NCBI RefSeq assembly: GCF_025717515.1
Contig: NZ_JAJIRN010000009.1
Coordinates: 124,001 to 188,000, forward strand
Reading direction: 5' to 3'
DNA from: Roseateles oligotrophus
Lineage (GTDB): Bacteria; Pseudomonadota; Gammaproteobacteria; Burkholderiales; Burkholderiaceae_C
DNA length: 64,000 nucleotides
The first letter of the stretch is position 1. The number at the start of each line of letters is the position of its first letter. This document shows positions 1 to 9,037 of the stretch, one piece after another. The notes beneath the pieces are model-generated. The model was given only the letters and a program-made list of their open reading frames with translations, made no database searches and had not been told where the DNA came from. The position numbers were made by a program, and so were the translations under genes.

Positions 1-1094
<1,094 letters not shown>

Positions 1095-1099
1095 TGCCG

Positions 1100-1756
1100 C
1101 TACTCCGCGAGCCGGTCCTGATCCAACATCTCGCGCAAGTCATGGGCGAAGCCTTCCAGCTCGGCCTCGCAGTCGCCGACCTGTTTGCCGAAGATGTTGT
1201 AGGCCAGGACGGCCGGAATCGCTACCGCCAAACCGGCCGCCGTCATGATCAAGGCCTCACCGACCGGGCCGGAAATCTTCTCGATCGTGATATTGCCGCC
1301 GGCCGAGATGCTGACCAAGGCGTGATAGATGCCCCAGACGGTGCCGAACAGGCCCACAAAGGGCGAGACGCTGCCGATAGAGGCCAGCAGCACTTGGCCG
1401 AACTGCAAGCGCCCTAGCACCCGGTGCAAGGCGTCGCGCAGGCGGCGGGTCAGGCGCGACTCGCGTTTGCCGGCGCCTTCGAGCGTGCCGGTTTGAGCGG
1501 CGGCGGTGGCGGCGTCGAGCAGCGGCAGCAGCACCGCTTCGGAGTCAAAGGCCTCCAAGGCGGCACGGCCGGCGCCAATGTCGGCGGCGGCCCAGAAGGC
1601 CGGCACTGCCCTCGTCACGCTGTTGCGGGTGCGGCGCAGCGTCCAGCTCTTCCAGAAGATCACCACCCAGGCGCTGACCGACATCGTCAGCAGCAGCAAG
1701 GCCACCGCGCGGCCGACGCCGTCGCTCTGGCTCCAGAACTCCGCGAAACCGCTCAT
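1100..1756 (-). CDS. exbB: ExbB/TolQ/MotA-family proton-channel subunit
   Basis: 218-residue inner-membrane protein of the MotA/TolQ/ExbB family, partner of the ExbD protein encoded just downstream. One membrane segment lies near residues 16-35. After a cytoplasmic loop the conserved pair of segments appears ([25 protein letters not shown] and then [25 protein letters not shown] in outline), with the family GLFGTVWG motif. The start codon overlaps the dapB stop by 4 bp, which indicates translational coupling. The likely role is energising TonB-dependent or Tol-Pal transport; the sequence does not say which. Confidence 0.93.
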   Translation of the reverse strand: MSGFAEFWSQSDGVGRAVALLLLTMSVSAWVVIFWKSWTLRRTRNSVTRAVPAFWAAADIGAGRAALEAFDSEAVLLPLLDAATAAAQTGTLEGAGKRESRLTRRLRDALHRVLGRLQFGQVLLASIGSVSPFVGLFGTVWGIYHALVSISAGGNITIEKISGPVGEALIMTAAGLAVAIPAVLAYNIFGKQVGDCEAELEGFAHDLREMLDQDRLAE

Positions 1757-2559
1757 GCGTTCAGCCCCAAAACGTCGTTCATATCGTAGAGGCCGGCCGG
1801 GTGGCTGGCCAGGAAGCGCGCGGCGCGTAGGCTGCCCTGCGCATAGGTGACGCGGCTGCTGGACTTGTGGCTGATCTCGATGCGCTCGCCGGTGCCGGCA
1901 AACAGCACCGTGTGGTCGCCGACGATATCGCCGCCGCGCACGGTGGCGAAGCCAATCGTGGACGGATCACGTTCGCCGGTGACACCTTCGCGGCCATAGA
2001 CGGCGCAAGCCTTCAGGTCGCGACCCAGCGCTTTGGCGACCACCTCGCCCATTTGCAGCGCGGTGCCGCTCGGCGCATCGACCTTGTGGCGGTGATGGGC
2101 CTCGATGATTTCGATGTCGTAGCCTTCGTTGAGCGAGCGGGCCGCCAGATTGAGCAGGCGCAGCACGACGTTGACGCCGACACTCATATTCGGGGCCATC
2201 ATGATGCCGATGTGGCCGGCATGCGCGCCGATCAGGGCCTTTTGCTGCGCATCGAATCCGGTCGTACCGATGACGGCGTTGACGCCCAATTCGCGGCAAA
2301 CGGTCAAATGCGCCAGCGTGCCTTCAGGGCGGGTGAAGTCGATCAGTACATCGGCACCGCTGAGGGCCTGGTGCAGGTCGGCAGTCACCAAGACGCCGCT
2401 ATTTTTGCCCAAAAAGGCGCTGGCGTCTTGACCCAGGGTAGGGCTATCCGGGCGGGCCAAGGCGCCGTGCAACTGGCAATCAGCACTGCCAACGACCGCT
2501 TCAATCAGCATCCGGCCCATTCGACCGGAACATCCTGAAATGGCGACGCGCAAACTCAT
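1753..2559 (-). CDS. dapB: 4-hydroxy-tetrahydrodipicolinate reductase
   Basis: 268-residue cytoplasmic enzyme of the diaminopimelate/lysine pathway, reducing 4-hydroxy-tetrahydrodipicolinate with NAD(P)H. The N-terminus has the Rossmann dinucleotide motif [11 protein letters not shown] at about residues 8-18, and the DapB active-site signature [16 protein letters not shown] carries the catalytic His and Lys. Length is normal for the family. The start overlaps the end of bamE by 4 bp and the end overlaps exbB by 4 bp, so bamE-dapB-exbB-exbD is one transcription unit. Confidence 0.97.
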   Translation of the reverse strand: MSLRVAISGCSGRMGRMLIEAVVGSADCQLHGALARPDSPTLGQDASAFLGKNSGVLVTADLHQALSGADVLIDFTRPEGTLAHLTVCRELGVNAVIGTTGFDAQQKALIGAHAGHIGIMMAPNMSVGVNVVLRLLNLAARSLNEGYDIEIIEAHHRHKVDAPSGTALQMGEVVAKALGRDLKACAVYGREGVTGERDPSTIGFATVRGGDIVGDHTVLFAGTGERIEISHKSSSRVTYAQGSLRAARFLASHPAGLYDMNDVLGLNA

Positions 2560-3119
2560 TTTGGGCCCTCCAGCGGAGGGAAGCTGCGCAGCGCGCCGAT
2601 GGTTTCAGCCGCAGGAGCTGGCGGCTTGGCCGGCACGGGCAGCGCTTTGCGCTCCTCTTCGGTCAAGGCCAGTTTGGGCGCGTCGCCGCGCAACTCGCGG
2701 CTATTGATGGCGGTCACGAACTCGTTTTCGGAGGGCAAGTCCGGCGGCAGGTCGAGCTGCTTCAACAGGTCGCCTTCAAACCAAGCCACCACGAGACGCT
2801 TTTGCGGCTCGATGCCTTGGCGCCGGATCGTGAACACATAGTCCCAGCGATCTTCATGGAAGATGTCGGTCAGCAAGGGCGTGCCCAGCATGTCGCGCAC
2901 CTGTGCGCGGCTCATGCCTGGTTTGACCTTGGTCACTTGCTCCTTGGTCAGCACATTGCCCTGCACGATATCCATGCGGTAGGGGCGCACCAGGCCGAAA
3001 ACCTTGTCTCCAGCTACCGACGGTATGCCATTGCAAGCGCCTAACAGGGAGGTCAAGGCTGCGGTCAGCGCAAGCAGACCCAGGCGAATTGGCGAAGCAT
3101 TTCTAAAATTCGAGCGCAT
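2556..3119 (-). CDS. bamE: Outer-membrane assembly lipoprotein BamE
   Basis: 187-residue SmpA/OmlA-family lipoprotein, a small subunit of the BAM machine that inserts beta-barrel proteins into the outer membrane. A signal peptide ends in a lipobox (LLGAC, Cys29). The BamE core follows, with [20 protein letters not shown] and [15 protein letters not shown] at about residues 62-99. The C-terminal tail is longer than in E. coli BamE and rich in Pro and Ala, which is usual in Burkholderiales. The gene is divergent from fur, with about 106 bp between the two starts, and is the first gene of the dapB operon. Confidence 0.94.
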   Translation of the reverse strand: MRSNFRNASPIRLGLLALTAALTSLLGACNGIPSVAGDKVFGLVRPYRMDIVQGNVLTKEQVTKVKPGMSRAQVRDMLGTPLLTDIFHEDRWDYVFTIRRQGIEPQKRLVVAWFEGDLLKQLDLPPDLPSENEFVTAINSRELRGDAPKLALTEEERKALPVPAKPPAPAAETIGALRSFPPLEGPK

Positions 3120-3225
3120 GGCGTGATTCTGTAGGGGCTTGGGCTGTAGTAAAAAGCCGGAGCTGGCTATGATCGCCTCATTCTAGCGGCAGGCCCACAG
3201 GGGGCGACGCCCACCCTATCAAGCC

Positions 3226-3654
3226 ATGAACCGGACCGAAGAAATCAAGAACAGCGGCCTCAAAGCAACGCTGCCGCGCATCAAGATTTTGGAGATATTC
3301 CAAAAGACTGCTCAGCGCCACATGACGGCCGAAGATGTGTACAAGGCCTTGTTGGTCGAAGATGCCGACATTGGTCTGGCCACCGTCTACCGTGTGTTGA
3401 CTCAGTTTGAGCAGGCCGGCCTGCTTTCGCGCAACCATTTTGAGTCGGGCAAATCGGTGTTTGAGCTCAATCAGGGCAATCACCACGACCATTTGGTCTG
3501 CCTGACTTGCGGCCGAGTCGAGGAGTTTTTTGATGCGGAGATCGAGGAGCGCCAGCATGCGATTGCGCGCTCCCGTGGTTTCGATTTGCAAGAGCATTCA
3601 TTGGCGCTCTACGCGGCATGCATCAAGACGGATTGCCCGCATCGCAATAGTTAG
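3226..3654 (+). CDS. fur: Ferric uptake regulator Fur
   Basis: 142-residue Fe(II)-dependent DNA-binding repressor. The N-terminal winged helix includes LKATLPRIKILEIFQ. It is followed by the family segment with DIGLATVYRVLTQFEQAGLL and the metal-binding core NHHDHLVCLTCGRVEEF with clustered His and a CxxC. Length and motifs are those of canonical Fur. The gene is transcribed divergently from bamE and convergently with hprK. Its 3' end is followed by two tandem hairpins and a strong shared terminator. Fur may regulate itself, but I did not identify a convincing Fur box in the short divergent region. Confidence 0.96.
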   Translation: MNRTEEIKNSGLKATLPRIKILEIFQKTAQRHMTAEDVYKALLVEDADIGLATVYRVLTQFEQAGLLSRNHFESGKSVFELNQGNHHDHLVCLTCGRVEEFFDAEIEERQHAIARSRGFDLQEHSLALYAACIKTDCPHRNS

Positions 3655-3685
3655 GCCGGGCAGTTCTCGCTCAATCCAGCTCGCG

Positions 3686-3762
3686 CTGGCCTTTTCGCGG
3701 ATTGCCGCGAAAGGTTTAACTCTCTGGCCCTTTTGCGGAGTACCGCGAAAAGGTCAACTCTC
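3686..3762. repeat. Two tandem 38-bp hairpin units between fur and hprK
   Basis: Two imperfect direct copies, about 3686-3723 and 3724-3762, each read as CTGGCC, a hairpin, then GGT(T/C)(T/A)AACTCT. Each unit contains its own stem: CCTTTTCGCGG with CCGCGAAAGG in the first, CCTTTTGCGG with CCGCGAAAAGG in the second. The last part of the second unit is also the left arm of the downstream terminator, so those two stems compete. Probably a duplicated 3' element of fur. Confidence 0.7.
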
Positions 3763-3779
3763 GTCGAGTTGACCTTTTT
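3747..3779. terminator. Bidirectional intrinsic terminator between fur and hprK
   Basis: Perfect 13-bp stem AAAAGGTCAACTC / GAGTTGACCTTTT with a 5-base loop, flanked by an A run on the left and a T run on the right, so it can end transcription from both sides. It overlaps the stop codon of hprK (3754-3756), so the last codons of hprK form one arm. Confidence 0.85.
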
Positions 3780-4716
3780 CAATCGCGCGCTGGTGGCGCT
3801 CGACAAATTCTCGGTAGGTGTCGATGCCGCGTAGTTGCAGCACGGTATTACGCACCGCCGCCTCGACCAGCACCGCCAGATTTCGCCCGGCATCCACCGC
3901 GATGATGACCTTGCGCACCGGCGTGTTCATGACATCTTCGTAGAGCGGCTCGTAGGGCAGGCGCTCAAAGTCGCGCTCCATCGTTTCTTTGCGCACCAGA
4001 TGGACGATCAGCTTCAGGCGCATCTTCCGTCGCACCGCGGTTTCGCCAAAGATCGCCTTGATGTCGAGCAGGCCGATGCCGCGCACCTCGAGCAGGTTCA
4101 AAAGCAGTTCCGGGCAGCGGCCCTCGATGGCGGTTTGTGAGATGCGAAACAGATCGACCGCGTCGTCGGCGACCAGTCCGTGACCACGCGAGATCAGCTC
4201 CAGCCCCAACTCGCTCTTGCCCAGGCCGGACTCGCCGGTCAACAGCACGCCCAGACCCAGGATATCCATGAAGACACCGTGGCGGGTGGTGCGATTGGCG
4301 AACAGATGGGCCAAGTAGGCGCGCACCACATCGATCACATGGCCCGCAGGCTCGGCGGTGACGAACATCGGAATCTCGGCCCGGTCGCACATCGCCACCA
4401 AACGGTCGGGCGGAATCTGGTCATCGGCCACGATGATGACGGGGGGCTCCAGCGTGACGATGCGGGAGATGCGCCTATCCAGCACTTCTCCCGTGGCTTC
4501 GCTCAAATAGGCAACCTCTCGGCGACCCACGAGTTGGACGCGGTAGGGGTGGATGTAGTTGAGGTAACCGACCAGATCGGCGGCAGAGTGAGCGTCGCGT
4601 ACTGCCGCCTCATCAAAGCGGCGTTCGGGGTGCGCGTGGCCGGCGATCCATTCCCACCTCAGCGCCTCCCGATGTTCTTCAAAGAGGCGGTCGGCGCTGA
4701 TGGAGGTGGGTTTCAC
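3754..4716 (-). CDS. hprK: HPr kinase/phosphorylase
   Basis: 320-residue bifunctional enzyme that phosphorylates and dephosphorylates a regulatory serine of HPr in the PTS. The Walker A loop [15 protein letters not shown] lies in the C-terminal kinase domain at about residues 158-172, followed by the [14 protein letters not shown] segment and the HprK signature around [17 protein letters not shown]. It lies next to ptsN, as in many proteobacteria whose incomplete PTS is regulatory rather than for sugar uptake. It begins 27 bp after the ptsN stop on the same strand. The 3' end forms part of a bidirectional terminator. Confidence 0.96.
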   Translation of the reverse strand: MKPTSISADRLFEEHREALRWEWIAGHAHPERRFDEAAVRDAHSAADLVGYLNYIHPYRVQLVGRREVAYLSEATGEVLDRRISRIVTLEPPVIIVADDQIPPDRLVAMCDRAEIPMFVTAEPAGHVIDVVRAYLAHLFANRTTRHGVFMDILGLGVLLTGESGLGKSELGLELISRGHGLVADDAVDLFRISQTAIEGRCPELLLNLLEVRGIGLLDIKAIFGETAVRRKMRLKLIVHLVRKETMERDFERLPYEPLYEDVMNTPVRKVIIAVDAGRNLAVLVEAAVRNTVLQLRGIDTYREFVERHQRAIEKGQLDES

Positions 4717-4743
4717 TGAGTTTTGGTCTTGGGCTTGGTTTGA

Positions 4744-5214
4744 TCAGGCTACCGACTTGAGCGGCTGCCAGCCTGCAATCAGGCCATGCAGTGCGACGGC
4801 GTCGGTTTCGGATTTGAGCCGTTCGCGCAGGTCACGATCGGAGAGCATTTCGGCGATTTCAGACAGTATCTCCAAATGCCGCTGGGTTGCCGCCTCGGGT
4901 ACGAGCAAAAAAATCAGTAAATTGACCGGCTCGTCATCCGGCGCGTCGAAACCTATGGCCTGCTGTATGCGCAGCACCGCGGCGAGAGGATTCTTCAGGC
5001 CCTTGATGCGGCCATGCGGAATGGCAACCCCATGTCCAAGGCCCGTAGACCCCAGTCGTTCGCGCGCAAACAGATTGTCGGCCACCAAGGCACGCGAGAT
5101 CGCGTGATGGTTCTCGAACAATAGGCCGGCCTGCTCGAAAACACGTTTCTTGCTGGAGGCGTCCACATTCACCAGCACATTGCTGGACGGGAGGATGGCG
5201 GCGAGACGGTTCAT
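4744..5214 (-). CDS. ptsN: Nitrogen-PTS EIIA protein PtsN
   Basis: 156-residue EIIA-Ntr-type phosphocarrier. The phosphorylated His is in LGHGVAIPHGRIKGL. The rest matches the PTS_EIIA_2 fold, with DEPVNLLIFLLVPEAATQRHLEIL and a C-terminal LSDRDLRERLKS. I chose ATG 5214 (MNRLAAILPSSNVLV); an in-frame ATG at 5265 would add 17 residues that do not look like the family. The protein relays PEP-dependent phosphate to control nitrogen and potassium physiology in other proteobacteria. It is followed by hprK. A perfect TATAAT on the coding strand at 5280-5285 may be its -10 box. Confidence 0.94.
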   Translation of the reverse strand: MNRLAAILPSSNVLVNVDASSKKRVFEQAGLLFENHHAISRALVADNLFARERLGSTGLGHGVAIPHGRIKGLKNPLAAVLRIQQAIGFDAPDDEPVNLLIFLLVPEAATQRHLEILSEIAEMLSDRDLRERLKSETDAVALHGLIAGWQPLKSVA

Positions 5215-5279
5215 GGTGTCAAAGCGCTGAATCGGGCTAATGCCTTGGGCAGGACGCTTATTCAATATTTAAGCGGTGA

Positions 5280-5285
5280 ATTATA
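5280..5285 (-). promoter_or_regulatory. Candidate -10 box upstream of ptsN
   Basis: Exact TATAAT on the minus strand, 66 bases before the chosen ptsN start. No good -35 hexamer is seen at 16-18 bp, so an extended or activated promoter would be needed. Confidence 0.35.
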
Positions 5286-5347
5286 GAAAGCTGGCCGACT
5301 TGTGGGGGTGTCCTGCGCAAGGCTGGGTGAACAATCGCACATATCGC

Positions 5348-5369
5348 TGTTGCACAGCAACATTTTTTT
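5348..5369 (+). terminator. Terminator-like hairpin on the plus strand, no gene assigned
   Basis: TGTTGC / GCAACA stem with a 3-base loop followed by seven T. It points away from ptsN and no plus-strand gene precedes it. It could end an antisense RNA over the ptsN leader or be chance. The 9-mer GCACAGCAA occurs here and again at 5405-5413. Confidence 0.3.
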
Positions 5370-5411
5370 GTAAATAGCGAAAGTTCATAGGGTATAGCGC
5401 TTTCGCACAGC

Positions 5412-5436
5412 AAAAAGGCGATCCGTGGATCGCCTT
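5412..5436 (-). terminator. Intrinsic terminator after hpf
   Basis: Perfect 10-bp stem AAGGCGATCC / GGATCGCCTT with a 2-base loop. On the minus strand it is followed by a run of five T (complement of 5412-5416). It lies 41 bp after the hpf stop and separates hpf from ptsN, implying that ptsN has its own promoter. Confidence 0.82.
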
Positions 5437-5476
5437 GCTGAGGAGCCAAGCGTGTTGCTCGGCTATTTCCATTTAC

Positions 5477-5830
5477 TCAAGAATCGGCGCCGGGCGCTGA
5501 TGTTGCCATGCGCTTGGCAGATACGTGATGATGATCTTGCAGACGATCCTTATGGCGGCAGACCTGCCGGTCCAACTTGTCCATCAATTGATCAATGGCG
5601 GCATAGAGATCTTCGGCGGAATGCTCAACGAAGATGTCGCGGCCCTTTACATGCACGGTGACCTCGGCCTTTTGCCGACGTTCCTTTTCCTTTTGCTTCT
5701 CCACGGTGAGCAAGACGTTGATGTCAACGACTTGGTCAAAATGGCGGGTCACTCGGTCAAGCTTTGTGAGTACATACTCACGCAGAGACGGCGTTACTTC
5801 CAAATGGTGGCCACTGATTGTCAGGTTCAT
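5477..5830 (-). CDS. hpf: Ribosome hibernation-promoting factor (short HPF/YfiA)
   Basis: 117-residue ribosome-associated protein that stabilises inactive ribosomes in stationary phase or starvation. The S30AE fold is clear: [20 protein letters not shown] at the start, then [17 protein letters not shown] and [18 protein letters not shown]. There is no C-terminal extension of the long-HPF type. ATG 5830 is chosen because an AGGAGG Shine-Dalgarno lies just upstream; the in-frame ATG at 5845 would place that site inside the gene. In many proteobacteria rpoN lies directly upstream of hpf. Here the upstream DNA is non-coding and rpoN is not in the window. Confidence 0.95.
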   Translation of the reverse strand: MNLTISGHHLEVTPSLREYVLTKLDRVTRHFDQVVDINVLLTVEKQKEKERRQKAEVTVHVKGRDIFVEHSAEDLYAAIDQLMDKLDRQVCRHKDRLQDHHHVSAKRMATSAPGADS

Positions 5831-6294
5831 AAAGCCTCCTTTCACAAGGGAAATCGAGAAGACAGAGAGAAGAAAAAATACAAAGAACGAGTTGATTTTT
5901 TGCTGGGTCGCGTATTCGGCTTGAGTAGTGAGTCGGCAAATCCAGTTTGCACCGGATAGGCTTTCGTGACAAGTGCTTTACGGGATTTGGAGTGGGCATA
6001 GTCCGTTCTACTTCATTTGTGCTCGGTCTGCGGCTGGTGCCGAGTCCGTTTTGGAGCGGCTAAATGATTGGTTTCGGCCGAAGTTGGCTTGGGCTCGGTG
6101 ATAATTGTGGCCCTACAGCCTCGGAGCCAATTCTTGGATAGCGATCACCCTAGGTGACCGTCCACACCATCGCCTATCGGCCTTGATTGACTCAATCAGC
6201 CGATTGTCCGGAGTGAGACGGTTACACCCCACCCCCACTCCCGGACGGCGAGCCCGTCCAGACTCAATGCGGCGCAATGGCGCTGGAGATCTGC
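5831..6294. other. 464-bp divergent non-coding region between hpf and corA
   Basis: No credible gene on either strand. It holds the strong hpf Shine-Dalgarno and a purine-rich leader, an A/T-richer stretch at 5870-5920, and two palindromes nearer corA: TCACC-CTA-GGTGA at 6145-6157 and TGATTGA-C-TCAATCA at 6184-6198. The latter pair may be operator sites for corA. No known riboswitch was recognised. Confidence 0.6.
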
Positions 6295-7269
6295 ATGCTG
6301 AATGTTTTCACGCTCGACAACGGACGCCTGAAGGGCGGGCTTTTCCAAGAAGAAATTGAGTCCGCCGAGGATTTGGCCCAGTCGCGTCCGGTTTGGGTGG
6401 ACTTGGAGCTGCCCAGTGCCGAGGAAAAGGGCTGGATCAAGGACCGCTTCGGTCTGACCATTCCCGAGGACATCGTCGACGAAGACCTGGAAGAGTCGGC
6501 GCGCTTTTACGAAGAAGACAACGGCGAACTGCACATCCGCTCCGACTTCTTGATCGATGACGACGCCAACACCCGCAATGTGCGCGTCGCTTTCATCCTC
6601 TACAACAATGTGCTGTTTTCGATTCATAACGAAGACTTGCCGGTGTTTCGCCTCCTGCGCCTGCGCGCAAGGCGTATCCCGGCACTGATCGAAGATGCCA
6701 AGGATGTGTTGCTGAAGTTGTACGACGCCGATGCCGAATATTCGGCCGACATCCTGGAGGGCATCTACGACAAGCTCGAAACCGTCAGCGCCCGCGTGTT
6801 GAAGAAGGATGTCAATGACGCCGAGGCCGGCGAGGTGCTGTCGGCAATCGCACGCGAGGAAGACATGAACGGGCGCATCCGTCGTAACGTGATGGATACA
6901 CGGCGCGCTTTGAGCTTCATGATGCGCAGCCGCATGCTCAATGCCGAGCAGTTCGAGGAGTCGCGGCAGATTCTGCGCGACATCGATTCGCTCGACTCGC
7001 ACACCGCCTTCTTGTTCGACAAGATCAACTTCTTGATGGACGCGACGGTCGGTTTCATCAATATCAACCAGAACAAGATCATCAAGATCTTCTCGGTGGC
7101 CAGCGTCGCGTTGCTGCCGCCGACGCTGATCGCCAGCATCTATGGCATGAATTTCAAGTACATGCCCGAGTTGGACTACAGCTGGGGCTACCCCTTTGCG
7201 CTGGGCTTGATGGCCGCCTCGGTGGCCGCGCCGTTTATCTACTTCCGCCGCAAGGGCTGGTTGCGCTGA
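6295..7269 (+). CDS. corA: Magnesium/cobalt transporter CorA
   Basis: 324-residue CorA-family divalent-cation channel of the inner membrane. A long cytoplasmic alpha/beta and helical region precedes two C-terminal membrane segments (about IIKIFSVASVALLPPTLIASI and FALGLMAASVAAPFIYF). The signature YGMNF lies at the end of the first segment, and the second ends with RRKGWLR. I chose ATG 6295 (MLNVFTLDNGRL), which has GGAG 8 bases upstream and matches the family start; ATG 6277 would add six residues. The 3' end overlaps the convergent NTF2-like gene by 31 bp, with no terminator in between. Confidence 0.94.
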   Translation: MLNVFTLDNGRLKGGLFQEEIESAEDLAQSRPVWVDLELPSAEEKGWIKDRFGLTIPEDIVDEDLEESARFYEEDNGELHIRSDFLIDDDANTRNVRVAFILYNNVLFSIHNEDLPVFRLLRLRARRIPALIEDAKDVLLKLYDADAEYSADILEGIYDKLETVSARVLKKDVNDAEAGEVLSAIAREEDMNGRIRRNVMDTRRALSFMMRSRMLNAEQFEESRQILRDIDSLDSHTAFLFDKINFLMDATVGFININQNKIIKIFSVASVALLPPTLIASIYGMNFKYMPELDYSWGYPFALGLMAASVAAPFIYFRRKGWLR

Positions 7270-7703
7270 TCGACCGTCAGCCGCCGTTTGATCAGGCGCA
7301 GCAGCCCGCCCAACAAGGGCAGTTTTTCGTAAAACTCCTCGGCCGCGTCCCAATAATCGCGGTGATAGGCAATGCGCCCATCGGCGGCAAAGCGCAGATG
7401 GCTGCTGCCGTGGATGCGCCGCTGTTGGGTCTGCCCTTTGAGTCGAAAGTTGAAATCCCAGGTCAAAAAGCACTGATCGTTTTGTACCAGGCCGTCCAGC
7501 ACCACAAAGCGCGGCGCATCCAGTGACTCGAACATATGGGCGAAGATCCGCTGCGCACCGACCAACTCATGGACCTCATTGAAGGGGTCCTTGAAAAAGG
7601 CTTGCTCGGTGTAAAGCTTGCCCATCCATTGCACATCTTCGGCCCTCAGTTGCTCGAAGAAATGGATCGCCGCAGCGGCGCGCGGGTCGGCGTGAGTGCT
7701 CAT
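7239..7703 (-). CDS. NTF2-like (SnoaL fold) protein
   Basis: 154-residue cytoplasmic protein of the nuclear-transport-factor-2 fold, without a signal peptide. An N-terminal helix (AIHFFEQLRAEDVQWMGKLY) precedes the FKDPFNEVHELVGAQRIFAHMF segment and a C-terminal beta sheet. Its partner function is unknown. It is the last gene of the eight-gene minus-strand operon, with an ATGA overlap with the SDR gene. Similar proteins accompany SDR, CFA-like and DUF1365 genes in light- or singlet-oxygen-responsive clusters of other proteobacteria. A small hydrolase, isomerase or lipid-binding role is possible. Confidence 0.85.
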   Translation of the reverse strand: MSTHADPRAAAAIHFFEQLRAEDVQWMGKLYTEQAFFKDPFNEVHELVGAQRIFAHMFESLDAPRFVVLDGLVQNDQCFLTWDFNFRLKGQTQQRRIHGSSHLRFAADGRIAYHRDYWDAAEEFYEKLPLLGGLLRLIKRRLTVDQRNQPLRRK

Positions 7704-8485
7704 GTTTGAGTGAGTTTCCGGATCAAGGCGAAGTAGCTGCCATGGCCGAGCAGGCGCAGCGCCTTCAGCCAGAACGTGAATCGTTTGGGGAAGTGAATCT
7801 CGAATTTGCCTTGGCGCCAGCCCTTGATGATGGCTTGGGCCGCCGCGTCCGGGCTGATCAGCGCCGGCATCTTGAAGTCATTTTGCGCGGTCAGCGGCGT
7901 TTCGACAAAGCCGGGGTGGATCACCGAGACGCCGATGCCCTTGCCGGATAGGTCGAGGTAGAGCGCCTCGGCCAAATGGCTCAAGGCCGCTTTCGACGGG
8001 CCGTAAGCGAGTGACTTGGGCAGGCCGCGAAAGCCCGCCACGCTGGACACCAGGCTGAGATGGCCGGCGCAACCTTGATGCGCTTGCAAAAGCAGTTGCG
8101 GCAGCAGCGCGTCGAGCAGGTTCAAGGCGCCGACATAGTTGACCTCGATATGCCGCTTTGCCTCGGCGAGCGAGAAATTTTGGGCCTGCATCGCCTGGTA
8201 GTAGCCGGCGCAATAGATCGTTAGGTCGATGCGGCCATGGCTGCCGACAATGGACTGGGTGGCCTGCTTCAAGGCCGGCGCGTCCAATACATCGAGCGGC
8301 AGGGCCAAGCTGCCGGGATGTTCGGCGACAAAGGTCTGCAACAGCTCCACTTGGCGGGCCGAAACGAGCACGCGCGCGCCTGCCAGATGCAGGCTATGGG
8401 CCAAGGCCTGGCCGATGCCGCTGGACGCGCCAATCAGCCAGACGATGCGACCCTGCCAATGGGTGATTTTGGGATTCAAGGACAT
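7700..8485 (-). CDS. Short-chain dehydrogenase/reductase (SDR)
   Basis: 261-residue NAD(P)-dependent oxidoreductase. The cofactor motif is GASSGIGQALA at about residues 19-29. The catalytic Ser lies in SLVSSVAGF, and YGPSK is the YxxxK motif. Length is typical of classical SDRs. It overlaps the NTF2-like gene by 4 bp and follows the DUF3833 gene by 6 bp, so it is embedded in the lipid operon. The substrate is not evident; fatty-acyl or lipid-derived carbonyls are the natural guess from its neighbours. Confidence 0.9.
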   Translation of the reverse strand: MSLNPKITHWQGRIVWLIGASSGIGQALAHSLHLAGARVLVSARQVELLQTFVAEHPGSLALPLDVLDAPALKQATQSIVGSHGRIDLTIYCAGYYQAMQAQNFSLAEAKRHIEVNYVGALNLLDALLPQLLLQAHQGCAGHLSLVSSVAGFRGLPKSLAYGPSKAALSHLAEALYLDLSGKGIGVSVIHPGFVETPLTAQNDFKMPALISPDAAAQAIIKGWRQGKFEIHFPKRFTFWLKALRLLGHGSYFALIRKLTQT

Positions 8486-8491
8486 GCGGGC

Positions 8492-9037
8492 TCAGAGCTT
8501 TTGAAAAGACAGCGTGACATTGCCAAGCTCGATGCCGAATTTGCTCATGCGCGCCTTGTTGAGCATCACCTTGTCGTCGATCAGGTACATCCAATCGTCA
8601 AAATCGACCTCGTAGACCTTGCCGTCGACCGGCAGTTTGAGCGTGTAGCTCCAGCGCAGCGCGTTGCCGGCGGCCTCGCCCTGGGCCGCGCCCAGTACAT
8701 CCGCCGCCGTGCCGCTGTAGCGTCCATTGCCGAGGTCTTTGATGGTCCAGACGCGGCGCTCTTTGCTGCCGTCGCTGTAATCGAAGTCTTCCTCCAGCAC
8801 GCCGGTGTCGCCTTGCCATTTGCCGTTCAGCTGGACGGTGAAGCGGCGCTTCACCTGGCCGCTGCGGTCGGTAAAGATGCCGTGCGCCAGCAGCGGGCCG
8901 TCGAAGTATTGGCGAAGTTCCAGCTTGGGGCGCTCTTGCGCATAGTCGGCCGGGCTCGGCGCGGCACAGCCGGCCAGCAAGAGCGCCAATGCGCCCACTT
9001 TGAGCGCCAAGCGGAGCTTGAAAAATAGCAGATTCAT
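8492..9037 (-). CDS. DUF3833-type lipoprotein
   Basis: 181-residue predicted outer-membrane or periplasmic lipoprotein. The signal peptide ends in a lipobox (LLLAGC, Cys24). The mature protein has the pattern of the DUF3833 family: RQYFDGPLLAHGIFTDRSG, then GVLEEDFDYSDG, and a C-terminal DDWMYLIDDKVMLNKARMS. The lipocalin-like beta content suggests binding of a hydrophobic ligand, but no function is established. The ATG overlaps the MFS gene stop by 4 bp and SDR follows after 6 bp. Its presence is characteristic of this cluster. Confidence 0.88.
   Translation of the reverse strand: MNLLFFKLRLALKVGALALLLAGCAAPSPADYAQERPKLELRQYFDGPLLAHGIFTDRSGQVKRRFTVQLNGKWQGDTGVLEEDFDYSDGSKERRVWTIKDLGNGRYSGTAADVLGAAQGEAAGNALRWSYTLKLPVDGKVYEVDFDDWMYLIDDKVMLNKARMSKFGIELGNVTLSFQKL

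Noticed and set aside
5900-5960. Possible sigma54 (-24/-12) promoter before hpf
   Set aside because: A GG and a GC element are present on the minus strand, but they are about four bases too far apart for the strict sigma54 spacing.
6196-7473. 425-codon minus-strand open frame over corA
   Set aside because: Shadow of corA. It lacks any motif, and the real CorA signature YGMNF is on the plus strand.
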